Part shown: in pieces, positions 43,907 through 51,811 of the stretch
Layout: every line of letters starts with the position of its first letter
Position numbering within the stretch: the stretch's first letter is position 1
Source: Halobacteria archaeon HArc-gm2
GTDB lineage: Archaea; Halobacteriota; Halobacteria; Halobacteriales; Haloarculaceae
Direction of reading: 5' to 3'
DNA length: 64,000 bases
Assembly (NCBI GenBank): GCA_025517465.1
Contig: JAOPKE010000008.1
Span: forward strand, 1-64,000
Position numbers and translations under genes: made by a program
Notes under the pieces: generated by a model
Database searches by the model: none
What the model was told of the DNA's origin: nothing
What the model saw: only the letters and a program-made list of their open reading frames with translations

Positions 43907-44452
43907 CTACGGCGTCCGCTCGCCGGCGGGAATCGTCGTCTCCAGCCAGTTCTCCTCGGGCGGCAGCGGACAGGAGAAGCTCTCGCTGAACGCACAGAAC
44001 GGCGTGTAGGCGAGGTTGAAATCCAGCGTCACCTCGTCGCCGTCGGTGAGCGCGCCCTCGGTCTCGAGTTCCATGTACCGACCGGCGTGGTAGCTCTGCT
44101 GGCCCGTCGTCTTGTCGCGGAAGGGGACGAACAGAGCCGCCGACTCCTCGCCCTCGCGCCGATAGCCGTCGAGTTCGACGGAGTCGCCGTCGACGTCGAA
44201 CGAGAACGTGACGACGCGGAGGTACCGGACGGTCCGGTCGTCCGTCGTCTCCAGGTCGACGGCGTCGGGGTCGTCGTGGACCGTGGCCGTCGCCGCGACG
44301 CGGTAGTCCGGATCCGGCGGGAAGTAGTCGAGGCCGTCGAAGTCCTCGCGCTCCCCCGGCGGGATCGGTGACTGGCGATGCTCGGCCAGGAACTGGTCCT
44401 TCTCCGCCCGGTTAGCTTCGAGGCGGTCGGCCCAGTCGTCGGCGTCGCTCAT
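43907..44452 (-). CDS. DUF1684 protein
   Basis: A 181-residue protein matching DUF1684: helix DWADRLEANRAEKDQFLAEH, then SPIPPGEREDFDGLDYFPPD, beta-rich body, and the diagnostic YHAGRYMELETEGALTDGDE plus DFNLAYTPFCAFSESFSCPL with a conserved Cys pair at the C-end. DUF1684 proteins are found across bacteria and archaea with unknown function. Full length. Confidence 0.9.
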   Translation of the reverse strand: MSDADDWADRLEANRAEKDQFLAEHRQSPIPPGEREDFDGLDYFPPDPDYRVAATATVHDDPDAVDLETTDDRTVRYLRVVTFSFDVDGDSVELDGYRREGEESAALFVPFRDKTTGQQSYHAGRYMELETEGALTDGDEVTLDFNLAYTPFCAFSESFSCPLPPEENWLETTIPAGERTP

Positions 44453-44840
44453 ACCGATGCTACCGGCTCCGGTCGTTTCAGTCCGACGGCTCGGGCCGGC
44501 GAGCCAGTTGGGCGAGCGATGGCCGCGTGGCCGCCCCGTACACGCTGATTTCTCCGCCGTAGTGTCCGTATACCGCCGGCCGGCGACGGGATGTAAGCTA
44601 TCGTCGACGGGCGCGAGACGGTGCGGCGCGCCCCACCACGGCGAAGGCGACCCGTTCCGGGGCCTCGCAAAATGGATCTGGAGCGCCGACCGTGACGGCA
44701 GGTGACCCGGGAGTGGCAGCCGAATGGTCCGGTACTCGCAGGCGATCCCTTTTCGCGGTGACCGAGCCGCTATCTGGCGTATAACAAGGGACCTGTCCCT
44801 CCTGCGTGTTACTGTGGTCGCGACGTGCGGCCAGCCCGGT
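44453..44840. other. Leader region of tRNA-like genes
   Basis: No protein gene. GTATAACA near 44778 is a possible TATA box, followed by the small hairpin AGGGAC-ct-GTCCCT, with the first tRNA-like gene starting at 44841. Elsewhere nothing is recognised. Confidence 0.4.
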
Positions 44841-44926
44841 GAAAGGGTCGCTCAGCCTGGTAGAGCATCCACGGCGGTCGTGGGTGGCCGGCAACGGTCT
44901 CGGTGGTTCGAATCCACCCCCTTTCG
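44841..44926 (+). tRNA. tRNA-like gene 1, class II shape, odd anticodon loop
   Basis: An 86-nt cloverleaf: acceptor GAAAGGG/CCCTTTC with discriminator G, T8, D-stem GCTC/GAGC with A14 and GG, T-stem GGTGG/CCACC with loop TTCGAAT, and a long variable arm GCCG-gcaa-CGGT. The anticodon stem TCCAC/GTGGG closes GGCGGTC, where the invariant T33 is G; nominal anticodon CGG (Pro). The 32:38 G-C pair would shrink the loop to five bases. It may be a degenerate or non-translational tRNA-like RNA. Confidence 0.6.
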
Positions 44927-44931
44927 TCCGC

Positions 44932-45002
44932 GCACGGGTGGTGTAATGGCAACATGCGGTCGGTCCACGACCGAGCTGGAGGTTCGACTCCTCCCCCCTG
45001 CA
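44932..45002 (+). tRNA. tRNA-like gene 2, Gly-like, odd anticodon loop
   Basis: Only five bases after the first. Acceptor GCACGGG/CCCCTGC has one C-C mismatch; T8, A14 and a tRNA-Gly-like D-arm (GGTGTAATGGCAACAT) follow; the T-arm is GGAGG TTCGACT CCTCC and the discriminator is A. The anticodon stem CGGTC/GACCG closes GGTCCAC, giving nominal anticodon TCC (Gly) with G at position 33. As in its neighbour, positions 32-33 are GG and 38 is C. Confidence 0.55.
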
Positions 45003-45119
45003 TTCCTCTTCCCGTGGTGTCTGTGTCGCTGGCGTTTGTTCTGTAGGGCGAGTATCAGTAACGGACTTCGCAATCTGGTGTGTTCGAATTTTCGACACGG
45101 TCGGGGACGGCAAGACTTT

Positions 45120-45141
45120 GAAAGCCCTCGGCGCGCTCTCT
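45120..45141 (+). repeat. Isolated element end, left of copy 3
   Basis: GAAAGCCCTCGGCGCGCTCT followed by C is an element terminus without an arm. Its inverted partner GAGAGCGCGCCGAGGGCTTT plus C lies at 45583-45604, so a second, outer pair of ends encloses copy 3. Confidence 0.7.
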
Positions 45142-45169
45142 GGAGTCGGAGTCGGGACCGACGACAAAG

Positions 45170-45553
45170 GAAAGCCCTCGGCCCGCTGAACTCGCGCGGA
45201 CCGCACTGCGCTCCTCGCTCCGCTGCGGTGCTTATGGGTCCGTGCTTCGTTCACCGCACCTCGCCCTTTCAGTCCTCCAGGTTCCGCATCGCTCGCGCGA
45301 TAAAACGCGCTCACGATTAGAACCACCAAGCCTCCCCGGATTCGGCGCGTCCGCGCCGAATCACGCATCCTGACCGCTCCACAACCGCCTGGCCGGGAGG
45401 CCGTCTCGTCGGCCGACCAGGGGGAGGGCAGGGCTGCGGTGCTGTGCTAGCCCTGGAGGAATGAAAGGGCGAGGGACGGTCCGGGAACCCCGGACCCGTA
45501 AGCACCGACGGCGCGCAGCGGGTCCGCGGGACCGGACCGGCCCGAGGGCTTTC
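45170..45553. repeat. Composite structured element, copy 3 (arms G, H and core)
   Basis: Bounded by GAAAGCCCTCGG (45170) and CCGAGGGCTTTC (45553). Core hairpins are GATTCGGCGCG-tc-CGCGCCGAATC (45339-45362) and GGCCG-tctcgt-CGGCC (45399-45414). CCTCCCC (45331) can pair with GGGGAGG (45421). The core shares CGATTAGAACCACC and GGGCAGGGCTGCGGTGC with the other copies. Right and left arms each carry their own internal stems. Confidence 0.87.
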
Positions 45554-45582
45554 GAGACATTGCTGAATCCGTTGTCCACTTC

Positions 45583-45604
45583 AGAGAGCGCGCCGAGGGC
45601 TTTC
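45583..45604 (-). repeat. Isolated element end, right of copy 3
   Basis: The inverted match to 45120-45141 over 21 bases (with the terminal C outside the run). A similar loose end is found at 34851-34871 next to copy 2. Confidence 0.7.
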
Positions 45605-45746
45605 TTCGTCTTGCTGTCTCCGTTTCTTGCGGTGCGTTTCTCGCGAGTCCAGCAGCCACCTCACACCCAGACAGATCCAATCCATCCCGAGCCGAATCAT
45701 TAGAAATCCCACACGATTATTACGCGCGCGACGCGACGGGGAGAAC

Positions 45747-47783
45747 GTGCAAGCGCTGGACCGTCGGGCGGTCGTCTGCGCGCTAGCCCTGCTCGCCGTG
45801 CTCGGCGGCGTGAGCGGCGGCGCTGTGGCGCAGGCGACCGACACCCCAGCGGCGAACGAGACGGTCCAGCACGAGCGGCCGGAAGAAGCGGGGGAGTCGG
45901 GGGACCTCCAGGAGCTCCAGCGGTGGCTCGACGGGCGGTTGAGCGGGCAGCTGGGGTCGAGTACGGTGGCCCTGAGCGAGGGCGAGTACGAGCGGGCCAG
46001 GGCGATGCTCGGCGACGACTACGACGAGCGCCTCGAACAGTACGTCGACGTCGCGGGGGAGACTGGCGAAGGTGAGGACACGGGCGAGACGTACCGTGAC
46101 GTGCGGGAGTCACAGCGCGACCTGGCGACGCAGGCCGAGCGCTTCGAGAGCGCCAGCGAGCGCTACGAGCGAGCGCGCGAGAACGGCAACGAGACCGCCG
46201 CGCGGCAGGCGGCCCGCGAGATGAACCGGCTGGGCGACCGGATCGGTCGAAGCGGGGCGAACACGACGCGGGGCTACGTCACCCTGGAGAACCAGACGGG
46301 CGTCGACACGGACCCGGAGCGGGCCGTCGTCCAGAATCTCACCGCGGACGTCAGCGAGCGACAGGAGGCGGTGCGGCAGGCCACCTTCGTCGAGACCGAA
46401 CTCACCGTCCTCGAGGCGACGCGGACAATCTCCTTCACCGACCCGCTGGCACTGACCGGTCGCCTGACGGCCGAGAACGGGACGGCGGTGGCCAATCGGG
46501 ACGTGACCATCGCCGTCGCCGACCGGCCCCACGCCACGACCACCGACGCGGAGGGGCGGTTCACCGTCAGCTACCGACCGCGAACGCTCCGGACGAACGC
46601 GACGAGCGTCGAGGTGGCGTACGTTCCGCGGAACGAGTCGGCGTATCTCGGGTCGAACGCGAGCGGGCCCGTCGACGTCCAGCAGGTCGAGCCGACGATC
46701 ACGGTCCGCGAACACACCGAAGAGACGAGTTTCGGAGAGCCCGCCGGCGCGATCGTCGCGGTCACCGTCGACGGCCAGCCGGTGGACGGCGTGCCAGTCG
46801 TCGCCGACGTCGCGGGCCAGCGGGTCGGGCGAGCGACCACCAACGACGAGGGCGCGGTCCGCGTCGACGGCCCGCTGCCCGCGGCGGTGCCCGCCGGCGA
46901 CCAGGAACTGCGCGTCGCCGTCCCGCTCCGGGACCGGGCCATCGCGGCCGCCGACGAGCAGGTCACCACCACGGTCGACGAAACCGGGACGGCCCTGAAC
47001 GTCAGCGGCGAGCGCCAGGGGAGCGAGGCGACGGTCAGCGGCCGGCTTGTCACCGACGACGGTCGGCCGGTCGAGGGCCAGCAGGTCCAGCTCTCACGAA
47101 ACGGGACCGTCGTCACGACCGTCGAGACCGGGCCGAACGGGAGGTACGCCGCGACGGTCCCGCTGGCGCCGCAGGATGCGGCGCCGAGCGGTCGGGTCCA
47201 GATGGCGGCGAGTTTCGACGGTGCGGGGACGAACCTCGACGCCGCTCGCGCGACCACGACGTTCGACGTCGGCCAGGCCGGGTCCGGGGGATCGAGTGGG
47301 CTCCTCCAGGAGTGGGGCGCGGGCGACGGCACCCTGTCCGTCCTGGTGGGCGTCGGCGTGGCCGTTCTCGGGCTGGTGCTCCTGGGCGTCTGGCTGGTCC
47401 GGCGCCGGGGTTCGAACCCGGACGGGGAGCGCGACGACGCGCCAGCGGTGAGCCAGTCGACCACGGCGCCAACCGACGAGTCGCCCGACCGCGCGCCCGC
47501 CATCGAGCGCGCCGAGACGTTCCTCGAACGCGGCGCCGCGGGGGCGGCTGTCCGGGCGGCATACGCGGCCATCCGCGAGCGGTACGCCCCCGACGAGGCG
47601 CCCCGGACGCACGCGGAACTCGTGGCGACCACCGAGTCCCTCGGGGAGGACGAACGGCAGGCGTTCGAGCGCGTCACGCGGGCCTACGAGCGGGAGGCGT
47701 TCGCGCGCGGGAGCGTCGACGAGCACGGGGCTCGTGACGCGCTGGATGCCGCAGGAGAACTGGTCGAGCGCCGGGAGTCCTAG
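45747..47783 (+). CDS. Secreted/membrane protein with Ig-like repeats and DUF4129-like tail
   Basis: A 678-residue protein from a GTG start. Signal peptide around DRRAVVCALALLAVLGGVSG; a helical, charged domain (about 35-190); two or three carboxypeptidase-regulatory/Ig-like beta domains (ALTGRLTAENGTAVANRDVT, VSGRLVTDDGRPVEGQQVQL with DGRFTVSY-type turns); one membrane helix (SVLVGVGVAVLGLVLLGVWL) and a cytoplasmic DUF4129-like helical domain (RAETFLERGAAGAAVRAAYA...). DUF4129 domains often accompany transglutaminase-like proteins. Probably a surface-anchored signalling or assembly protein. An AT tract around 45700-45725 may hold the promoter. Confidence 0.82.
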   Translation: MQALDRRAVVCALALLAVLGGVSGGAVAQATDTPAANETVQHERPEEAGESGDLQELQRWLDGRLSGQLGSSTVALSEGEYERARAMLGDDYDERLEQYVDVAGETGEGEDTGETYRDVRESQRDLATQAERFESASERYERARENGNETAARQAAREMNRLGDRIGRSGANTTRGYVTLENQTGVDTDPERAVVQNLTADVSERQEAVRQATFVETELTVLEATRTISFTDPLALTGRLTAENGTAVANRDVTIAVADRPHATTTDAEGRFTVSYRPRTLRTNATSVEVAYVPRNESAYLGSNASGPVDVQQVEPTITVREHTEETSFGEPAGAIVAVTVDGQPVDGVPVVADVAGQRVGRATTNDEGAVRVDGPLPAAVPAGDQELRVAVPLRDRAIAAADEQVTTTVDETGTALNVSGERQGSEATVSGRLVTDDGRPVEGQQVQLSRNGTVVTTVETGPNGRYAATVPLAPQDAAPSGRVQMAASFDGAGTNLDAARATTTFDVGQAGSGGSSGLLQEWGAGDGTLSVLVGVGVAVLGLVLLGVWLVRRRGSNPDGERDDAPAVSQSTTAPTDESPDRAPAIERAETFLERGAAGAAVRAAYAAIRERYAPDEAPRTHAELVATTESLGEDERQAFERVTRAYEREAFARGSVDEHGARDALDAAGELVERRES

Positions 47784-47808
47784 ACAGCCCAGCCGAAAAA
47801 TCGACGGT

Positions 47809-48213
47809 CTATCGGGTGAACGCGAACTGTTCGCCGTCGACGTCGCCGGAGACGCCACGGTCGTTCCGCAGCCGATCCAGTTTCTCGTCGGTCGCCCGCA
47901 GTCGTTCGACGGCCGGCCGGAGGTCCTCGAAGCCGGGAGAGCGGACGACGTCGCCGCTCCGGACGTCGAACTCGAGGACGCCGTGTTGCTCGAGTCTGGG
48001 GAGGTGGTTGTGGTGGAGCGATATCTTGACCTGCCGCCGCGCCGCCTCGTCGACCGATGTGACGGATTCGTCCCGCTCCCAGGCCGCGAGCTGCACGGAG
48101 AGAGAGTCGATATCGGTGTACTCGTTCGAGAGGAGATAGTACAGCGCGAGCCGTCGCCGCGACTTTCCGAGCACTGCGCTGAGTCGATCGTCTGTGACTG
48201 GTGACCCCGCCAT
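47809..48213 (-). CDS. DUF7344-like winged-helix regulator
   Basis: A 134-residue protein with a haloarchaeal winged-helix domain: LSAVLGKSRRRLALYYLLSN, TDIDSLSVQLAAWERDES, then RRQVKISLHHNHLPRLEQHG and a C-terminal coiled region. The LHHNHLPRLEQHGVLEFD motif is characteristic of this regulator class (also seen at 51326). Probably a transcription factor with unknown ligand. Convergent with the DUF4129-type gene. Confidence 0.85.
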   Translation of the reverse strand: MAGSPVTDDRLSAVLGKSRRRLALYYLLSNEYTDIDSLSVQLAAWERDESVTSVDEAARRQVKISLHHNHLPRLEQHGVLEFDVRSGDVVRSPGFEDLRPAVERLRATDEKLDRLRNDRGVSGDVDGEQFAFTR

Positions 48214-48402
48214 AGCTACCTGATGGAGTATGCCCTCCCTTACAACACGATTGCCTAACCAGTTAGGGACGATCCGACGCGCGTCTGACGTCTCGCGACA
48301 CTGCCGAGTTCTTCCCCCTCGGAACCGCTCTCGGGGATCGAGGGGGTTTCGACCAGGAGTGACCCGGGAAGCGACCGCCGTGGGCTCCCGGCCTGCGGTC
48401 CC

Positions 48403-48825
48403 TTACCCCCACGTCCAGCGGGCGTCGAGGACGTACCGGTAGAGCCCGCTGACGCCGATGGCGACCGCGTTAGCGAACAGGTAGGAGATGGCCTGCCACT
48501 CGACCAGGACGAACAGCACCGCGAGCTGGATGGGGATGGCCGTCCCGCGCACCACGTTCGTCTTCACCAGGCCGGTCAGGTAGTCGACCCGACCCGTGTT
48601 CCGGGAGGCGCGAAACGTCCAGGCGTTGTTGAGCACGTACGAGAGGACGATGGTGATCTCGATGGCGATGGTCGCCCCGACCAGGTAGTTGAGCCCCCCG
48701 GCGTCGACGAACGTCCACAACAACACCATCTGGACCCCGGCCGCGACGGTGCCGACGGCGACGAACTTGCGCAGTTGCGGCGCGATGGGCCCGTCCAGGA
48801 GGTTGCGCAGCAGCTCCCGGACCAT
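48403..48825 (-). CDS. GtrA-family membrane protein
   Basis: A 140-residue, four-helix GtrA-like protein: FVAVGTVAAGVQMVLLWTFV, YLVGATIAIEITIVLSYVLN, NAWTFR motif, then GTAIPIQLAVLFVLVEWQAI and YRYVLDARWTWG. GtrA proteins help move lipid-linked sugars across the membrane during surface glycosylation. The ATG overlaps the sulfatase stop by one base (TAATG), so the two are translationally coupled, suggesting a common role in surface glycan handling. Confidence 0.88.
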   Translation of the reverse strand: MVRELLRNLLDGPIAPQLRKFVAVGTVAAGVQMVLLWTFVDAGGLNYLVGATIAIEITIVLSYVLNNAWTFRASRNTGRVDYLTGLVKTNVVRGTAIPIQLAVLFVLVEWQAISYLFANAVAIGVSGLYRYVLDARWTWG

Positions 48826-50255
48826 TATCGATAGCCGAGCGCCTCCAGTCGTGCCCCGAGGTCGTCGCCGACCTCGTCGGTCGTCGAGCGCTCGGTCCGG
48901 TCGCGGAGGCGGGCGGCGTGGGCGGCGACGAGGGGTGCGAACCGGTCTATCACCGCCGCCGCCTCCTCGGTCGGGTCCGTCGACAGGTCCGTCTGCTGGG
49001 TCGGGTCGTCGGGCCGGTAGTACAGTTCGGTCGTCGCCGCGTCGACGTTCTCGACGTAGGTCCACTCGCGGTCACGGACGCTGACCAGCAGGTCGCCGTC
49101 GTCGAGCGAGCGGGGGATGGGCTGGGACGTCACGTCCTCTCCGCGGACCGTGACGGAGACGACCGGGTCGTCGTCGGGGGACTCGCCGTCGAGGACGCTC
49201 GACGTGAGGCTCGTCCCCGCCCACTCCTCGGGCGCGTCGACGTCGAGCAGGTCGACCACCGTCGGCGGGACGTCGTCGAGGCCGACCTGTCCGTCGATCC
49301 GCCGGCCCTCGGCGCCGGGGACGTCGACGAGGAGCGGGACACCGATTAGTTCGTCGTAGAGCTTCGGGTAGTGGGCGAGGTGGCCGTGCTCCTGGAACTC
49401 CTCGCCGTGGTCGCCCGCCACGACGACGGCGGTGTCGTCGGCGACGTCGTTCGCGGAGAGCGCCTCGAGGAGGCGACCGATACTGGCGTCGACCTGCCGC
49501 ACCGCGGCCTGGTACAGCGTTCGCAGATCCGCCAGGGTCCGCTCGCCGACGTCCCAGCCAAGTCCGGTCCGCGTGTGCGCGTGGAGCATCCGGTGGGTCC
49601 CCAGGCGGTCCGAGGACACCTCACGGATGTAGCGAGGCGCGGGGACGTACGGGGTGTGTGCGTCCATGTAGTGGACCCAGAGGAAGAAGGGGCCCTCGGT
49701 CTCCGCGACGAACTCGGTCGCGGCGTGTTCGACGTCGAACATGCGCGAGGTGTCCAGGAACGGCCGGTCGTCGGTGTTGCCGCGCAGCCAGGAACCGAGC
49801 CGCCGGACCGGCGAGGTCGCGAGCTGGAGCCACGCCTCGACCGTCGGGTGGGTCGCGAGGTAGCGACTGTAGAGGCTGGAGCCGACGCTGGCGACGAAGG
49901 GCTCGAACGCGTCGAAGCCGTCGTCGTACCCCCAGTGAGAGGTGAGAAAGCCGTTGGCGGCGTTGAACCCGCCCGTCGACAGGCCGGCCTCGGAGAGCGT
50001 CCGCGCGAGCGTGGGCGCGCCGTCGACGCCGATCTGGCCCGTATCGGCGAACACCGGCCGCGACCCCAGTAGCGAGGGGAAGGAGAAGGGCGTCCAGTTG
50101 CCCGTCGCGAACGCGCGCTCGAAGACGGTGCCGCGCTCGGCGAGCGAATCGAGCACCGGCGTGTGCCGGGCGTCGTCGTAAGCGCCGATAGCGTCCGCTC
50201 GCAGCGAGTCGACCGTCACCAGAACGACGTTCGAGGGTGCTGTAGCAGGAGTCAT
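48825..50255 (-). CDS. Sulfatase-family (alkaline phosphatase superfamily) hydrolase
   Basis: A 476-residue metal-dependent hydrolase of the sulfatase/AlkP superfamily: VVLVTVDSLRADAIGAY (metal Asp), FFLWVHYMDAHTPYVPAP, VVVAGDHGEEFQEHGHLAHY (metal Asp/His) and LIGVPLLVDVPG. The nucleophile region NWTPFSFPSLLGSR has Ser but not the canonical C/S-x-P-x-R motif, so formylglycine activation is unlikely and a phosphoester or phosphonate substrate is plausible. Coupled to the GtrA gene. Not preceded by a signal peptide. A second family member lies at 61074-62009. Confidence 0.87.
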   Translation of the reverse strand: MTPATAPSNVVLVTVDSLRADAIGAYDDARHTPVLDSLAERGTVFERAFATGNWTPFSFPSLLGSRPVFADTGQIGVDGAPTLARTLSEAGLSTGGFNAANGFLTSHWGYDDGFDAFEPFVASVGSSLYSRYLATHPTVEAWLQLATSPVRRLGSWLRGNTDDRPFLDTSRMFDVEHAATEFVAETEGPFFLWVHYMDAHTPYVPAPRYIREVSSDRLGTHRMLHAHTRTGLGWDVGERTLADLRTLYQAAVRQVDASIGRLLEALSANDVADDTAVVVAGDHGEEFQEHGHLAHYPKLYDELIGVPLLVDVPGAEGRRIDGQVGLDDVPPTVVDLLDVDAPEEWAGTSLTSSVLDGESPDDDPVVSVTVRGEDVTSQPIPRSLDDGDLLVSVRDREWTYVENVDAATTELYYRPDDPTQQTDLSTDPTEEAAAVIDRFAPLVAAHAARLRDRTERSTTDEVGDDLGARLEALGYR

Positions 50256-50449
50256 AGTCGAACGTGGGACGTGTCGCTCGGCCCGCGTCCGGCGTGTTCA
50301 CCCGCGGGCAGTCGACGACTGGGCCGTCGTAACTGCCGCTGGCGGTGAGTGCGTACCGTCCCGACCGGCCGGGGCGTCAGAACCGCCACGATACTACTGA
50401 ACGGTCAGTCAGTCGCTTGAGCGTTTCGGTCTCACTGAACACCGCCGCG

Positions 50450-51049
50450 TCAATCGGCGTCGAATCGGCGGTCGGCAGTCGTCACGGCGACGTCGTCGTC
50501 GGCCGCGTCGCCGGGGAGCCGCCGCCGTTCAAGTGCAGCCCGGATCTCCGGGGCGGCGAAGAGCAGGCCGAACAGGACGAGGCCGACCGCGACCTGGCCG
50601 TAGCGCGCCGGGGAGACGCGGCGAAAGTAGTAGAGGAACGCCGTCGTCCCCGAGGCCGGGACCGGCGCCAGGGGCCACACGAGACTCGCGACGTAGGTGC
50701 CCGCCCACTGGTCCGGCGACGTGTACAGGAGCGCCCGGTAGACGTCACCGACGACGTGGGTGAGGTAGCCAAAGCCGAACAGCGGACCGAGTTCGGCGCG
50801 TCCGCGACGGGCCGCGAGCACGCTGACGAGGACGACGACCGGGACGGCGACCAGCAGCGAGTGAGCCAGCGAACGCCCGCTGGGCAGGAGGTGGAGGCTC
50901 CAGGCAAGGGGCTTGTCGATCAGGTCCGGGAGCTGCGAGGCCACGAGCAGGAAGACGGTGGCCCGCCGCGACGGCAGGTCCCGGTGGCCCACCAGCCGGT
51001 AGACGAGGTAGGGGAGGAAGGCGACGGCGAAGTGGCCCCACGGCATCAT
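50450..51049 (-). CDS. YdjM-type membrane hydrolase-like protein
   Basis: A 199-residue membrane protein of the same broad type as 43183-43785: PWGHFAVAFLPYLVYRLVGH, ASQLPDLIDKPLAWSLHLLP, RSLAHSLLVAVPVVVLVSVL and GYLTHVVGDVYRALLYTSPD. Conserved His/Asp residues near membrane ends support a metal site. About five helices and an acidic, flexible C-tail. Function unproven. Confidence 0.82.
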   Translation of the reverse strand: MMPWGHFAVAFLPYLVYRLVGHRDLPSRRATVFLLVASQLPDLIDKPLAWSLHLLPSGRSLAHSLLVAVPVVVLVSVLAARRGRAELGPLFGFGYLTHVVGDVYRALLYTSPDQWAGTYVASLVWPLAPVPASGTTAFLYYFRRVSPARYGQVAVGLVLFGLLFAAPEIRAALERRRLPGDAADDDVAVTTADRRFDAD

Positions 51050-51167
51050 CGTTGATATCCACTCACCGGCAGCAGTGATAACTCACAGGGACTAAAATAT
51101 CATCGGTGAGAACTGGTCGGGGTGCGAGAGTGAGCGGCTAACGCTCGGACGACGCTGCACAGGACGG

Positions 51168-51259
51168 GACGGTCTGCACGGAACAGAACGAGACAGTCTG
51201 CACGGAACAGAACGAGACAGTCTGCACGGAACAGAACGAGACAGTCTGCACGGGACAGA
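51168..51259 (+). repeat. 24-bp tandem repeat, 3.8 copies
   Basis: GACAGTCTGCACGGAACAGA plus ACGA repeats at 51168, 51192, 51216 and 51240 (the last partial and with one change). It lies between two genes in an otherwise unremarkable spacer. The unit contains a GTCTGCACGG...CAGAC partial dyad. Confidence 0.9.
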
Positions 51260-51325
51260 CTGCCGACGCGACGACGGTCACTAGTGAGTCGGTTCGGTGT
51301 CCGGCGGGAGTCGCGACGAACGCGA

Positions 51326-51709
51326 CTAGAGGTATCGCCGAATGGCTTTCTCTCCCGCCGCCGTGATACGGACGGTCATATCGCGCTGGTCGAAGGTGAC
51401 CAGATCCGCCGCGGCCAGTTTGGGGAGGTGGACGTGGTAGAGTCGCAGTTCGACGGGGGCGTCGGGGTCGACGGGGCCCGGCACGGCGTCGCCGACGGCG
51501 TGAGACCGGACGACCGCCGTCGCGAGGTCCGCCACCGACAGTTCCTCCTCGACGTCGTCGAGCGCGGTGAGGACCCGCCGGCGCACCGGATGCGTGAGGA
51601 CGGCGACGATCTCGTCCAGTCGGGGGCGGTCGACGTGGCCGACCCCGTACCCGGTCGAACAGTCGTCGTGGTCACACTCTTCATCGTTTCCACTACCGTC
51701 GCCAGTCAT
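51326..51709 (-). CDS. ArsR-like winged-helix regulator (DUF7344 type)
   Basis: A 127-residue regulator. It has an N-terminal acidic tail with two Cys and a His (EECDHDDCSTGYG), then a winged helix RRVLTALDDVEEELSVADLA and VELRLYHVHLPKLAAADLVT. The LYHVHLPKL block is the haloarchaeal DUF7344/ArsR signature. Possible metal binding by the N-terminal CxHxxC. Divergent from nothing obvious; the next regulator lies about 100 bases upstream on the same strand. Confidence 0.85.
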   Translation of the reverse strand: MTGDGSGNDEECDHDDCSTGYGVGHVDRPRLDEIVAVLTHPVRRRVLTALDDVEEELSVADLATAVVRSHAVGDAVPGPVDPDAPVELRLYHVHLPKLAAADLVTFDQRDMTVRITAAGEKAIRRYL

Positions 51710-51811
51710 CGGTCGGTGACAGGGCCGTCTCCCAGATTACGTTACCCCGTGCATCCGATGCACGCCGTGCAACGGCGGTGGCCAGCGACGGACGCACTCG
51801 GGAGAAGCGGA

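Noticed and set aside
44841-44926. Intron-containing tRNA (BHB motif)
   Set aside because: No arrangement with a removed 12-15 base intron restores an anticodon stem pairing with a canonical loop, and the long variable arm explains the length better.
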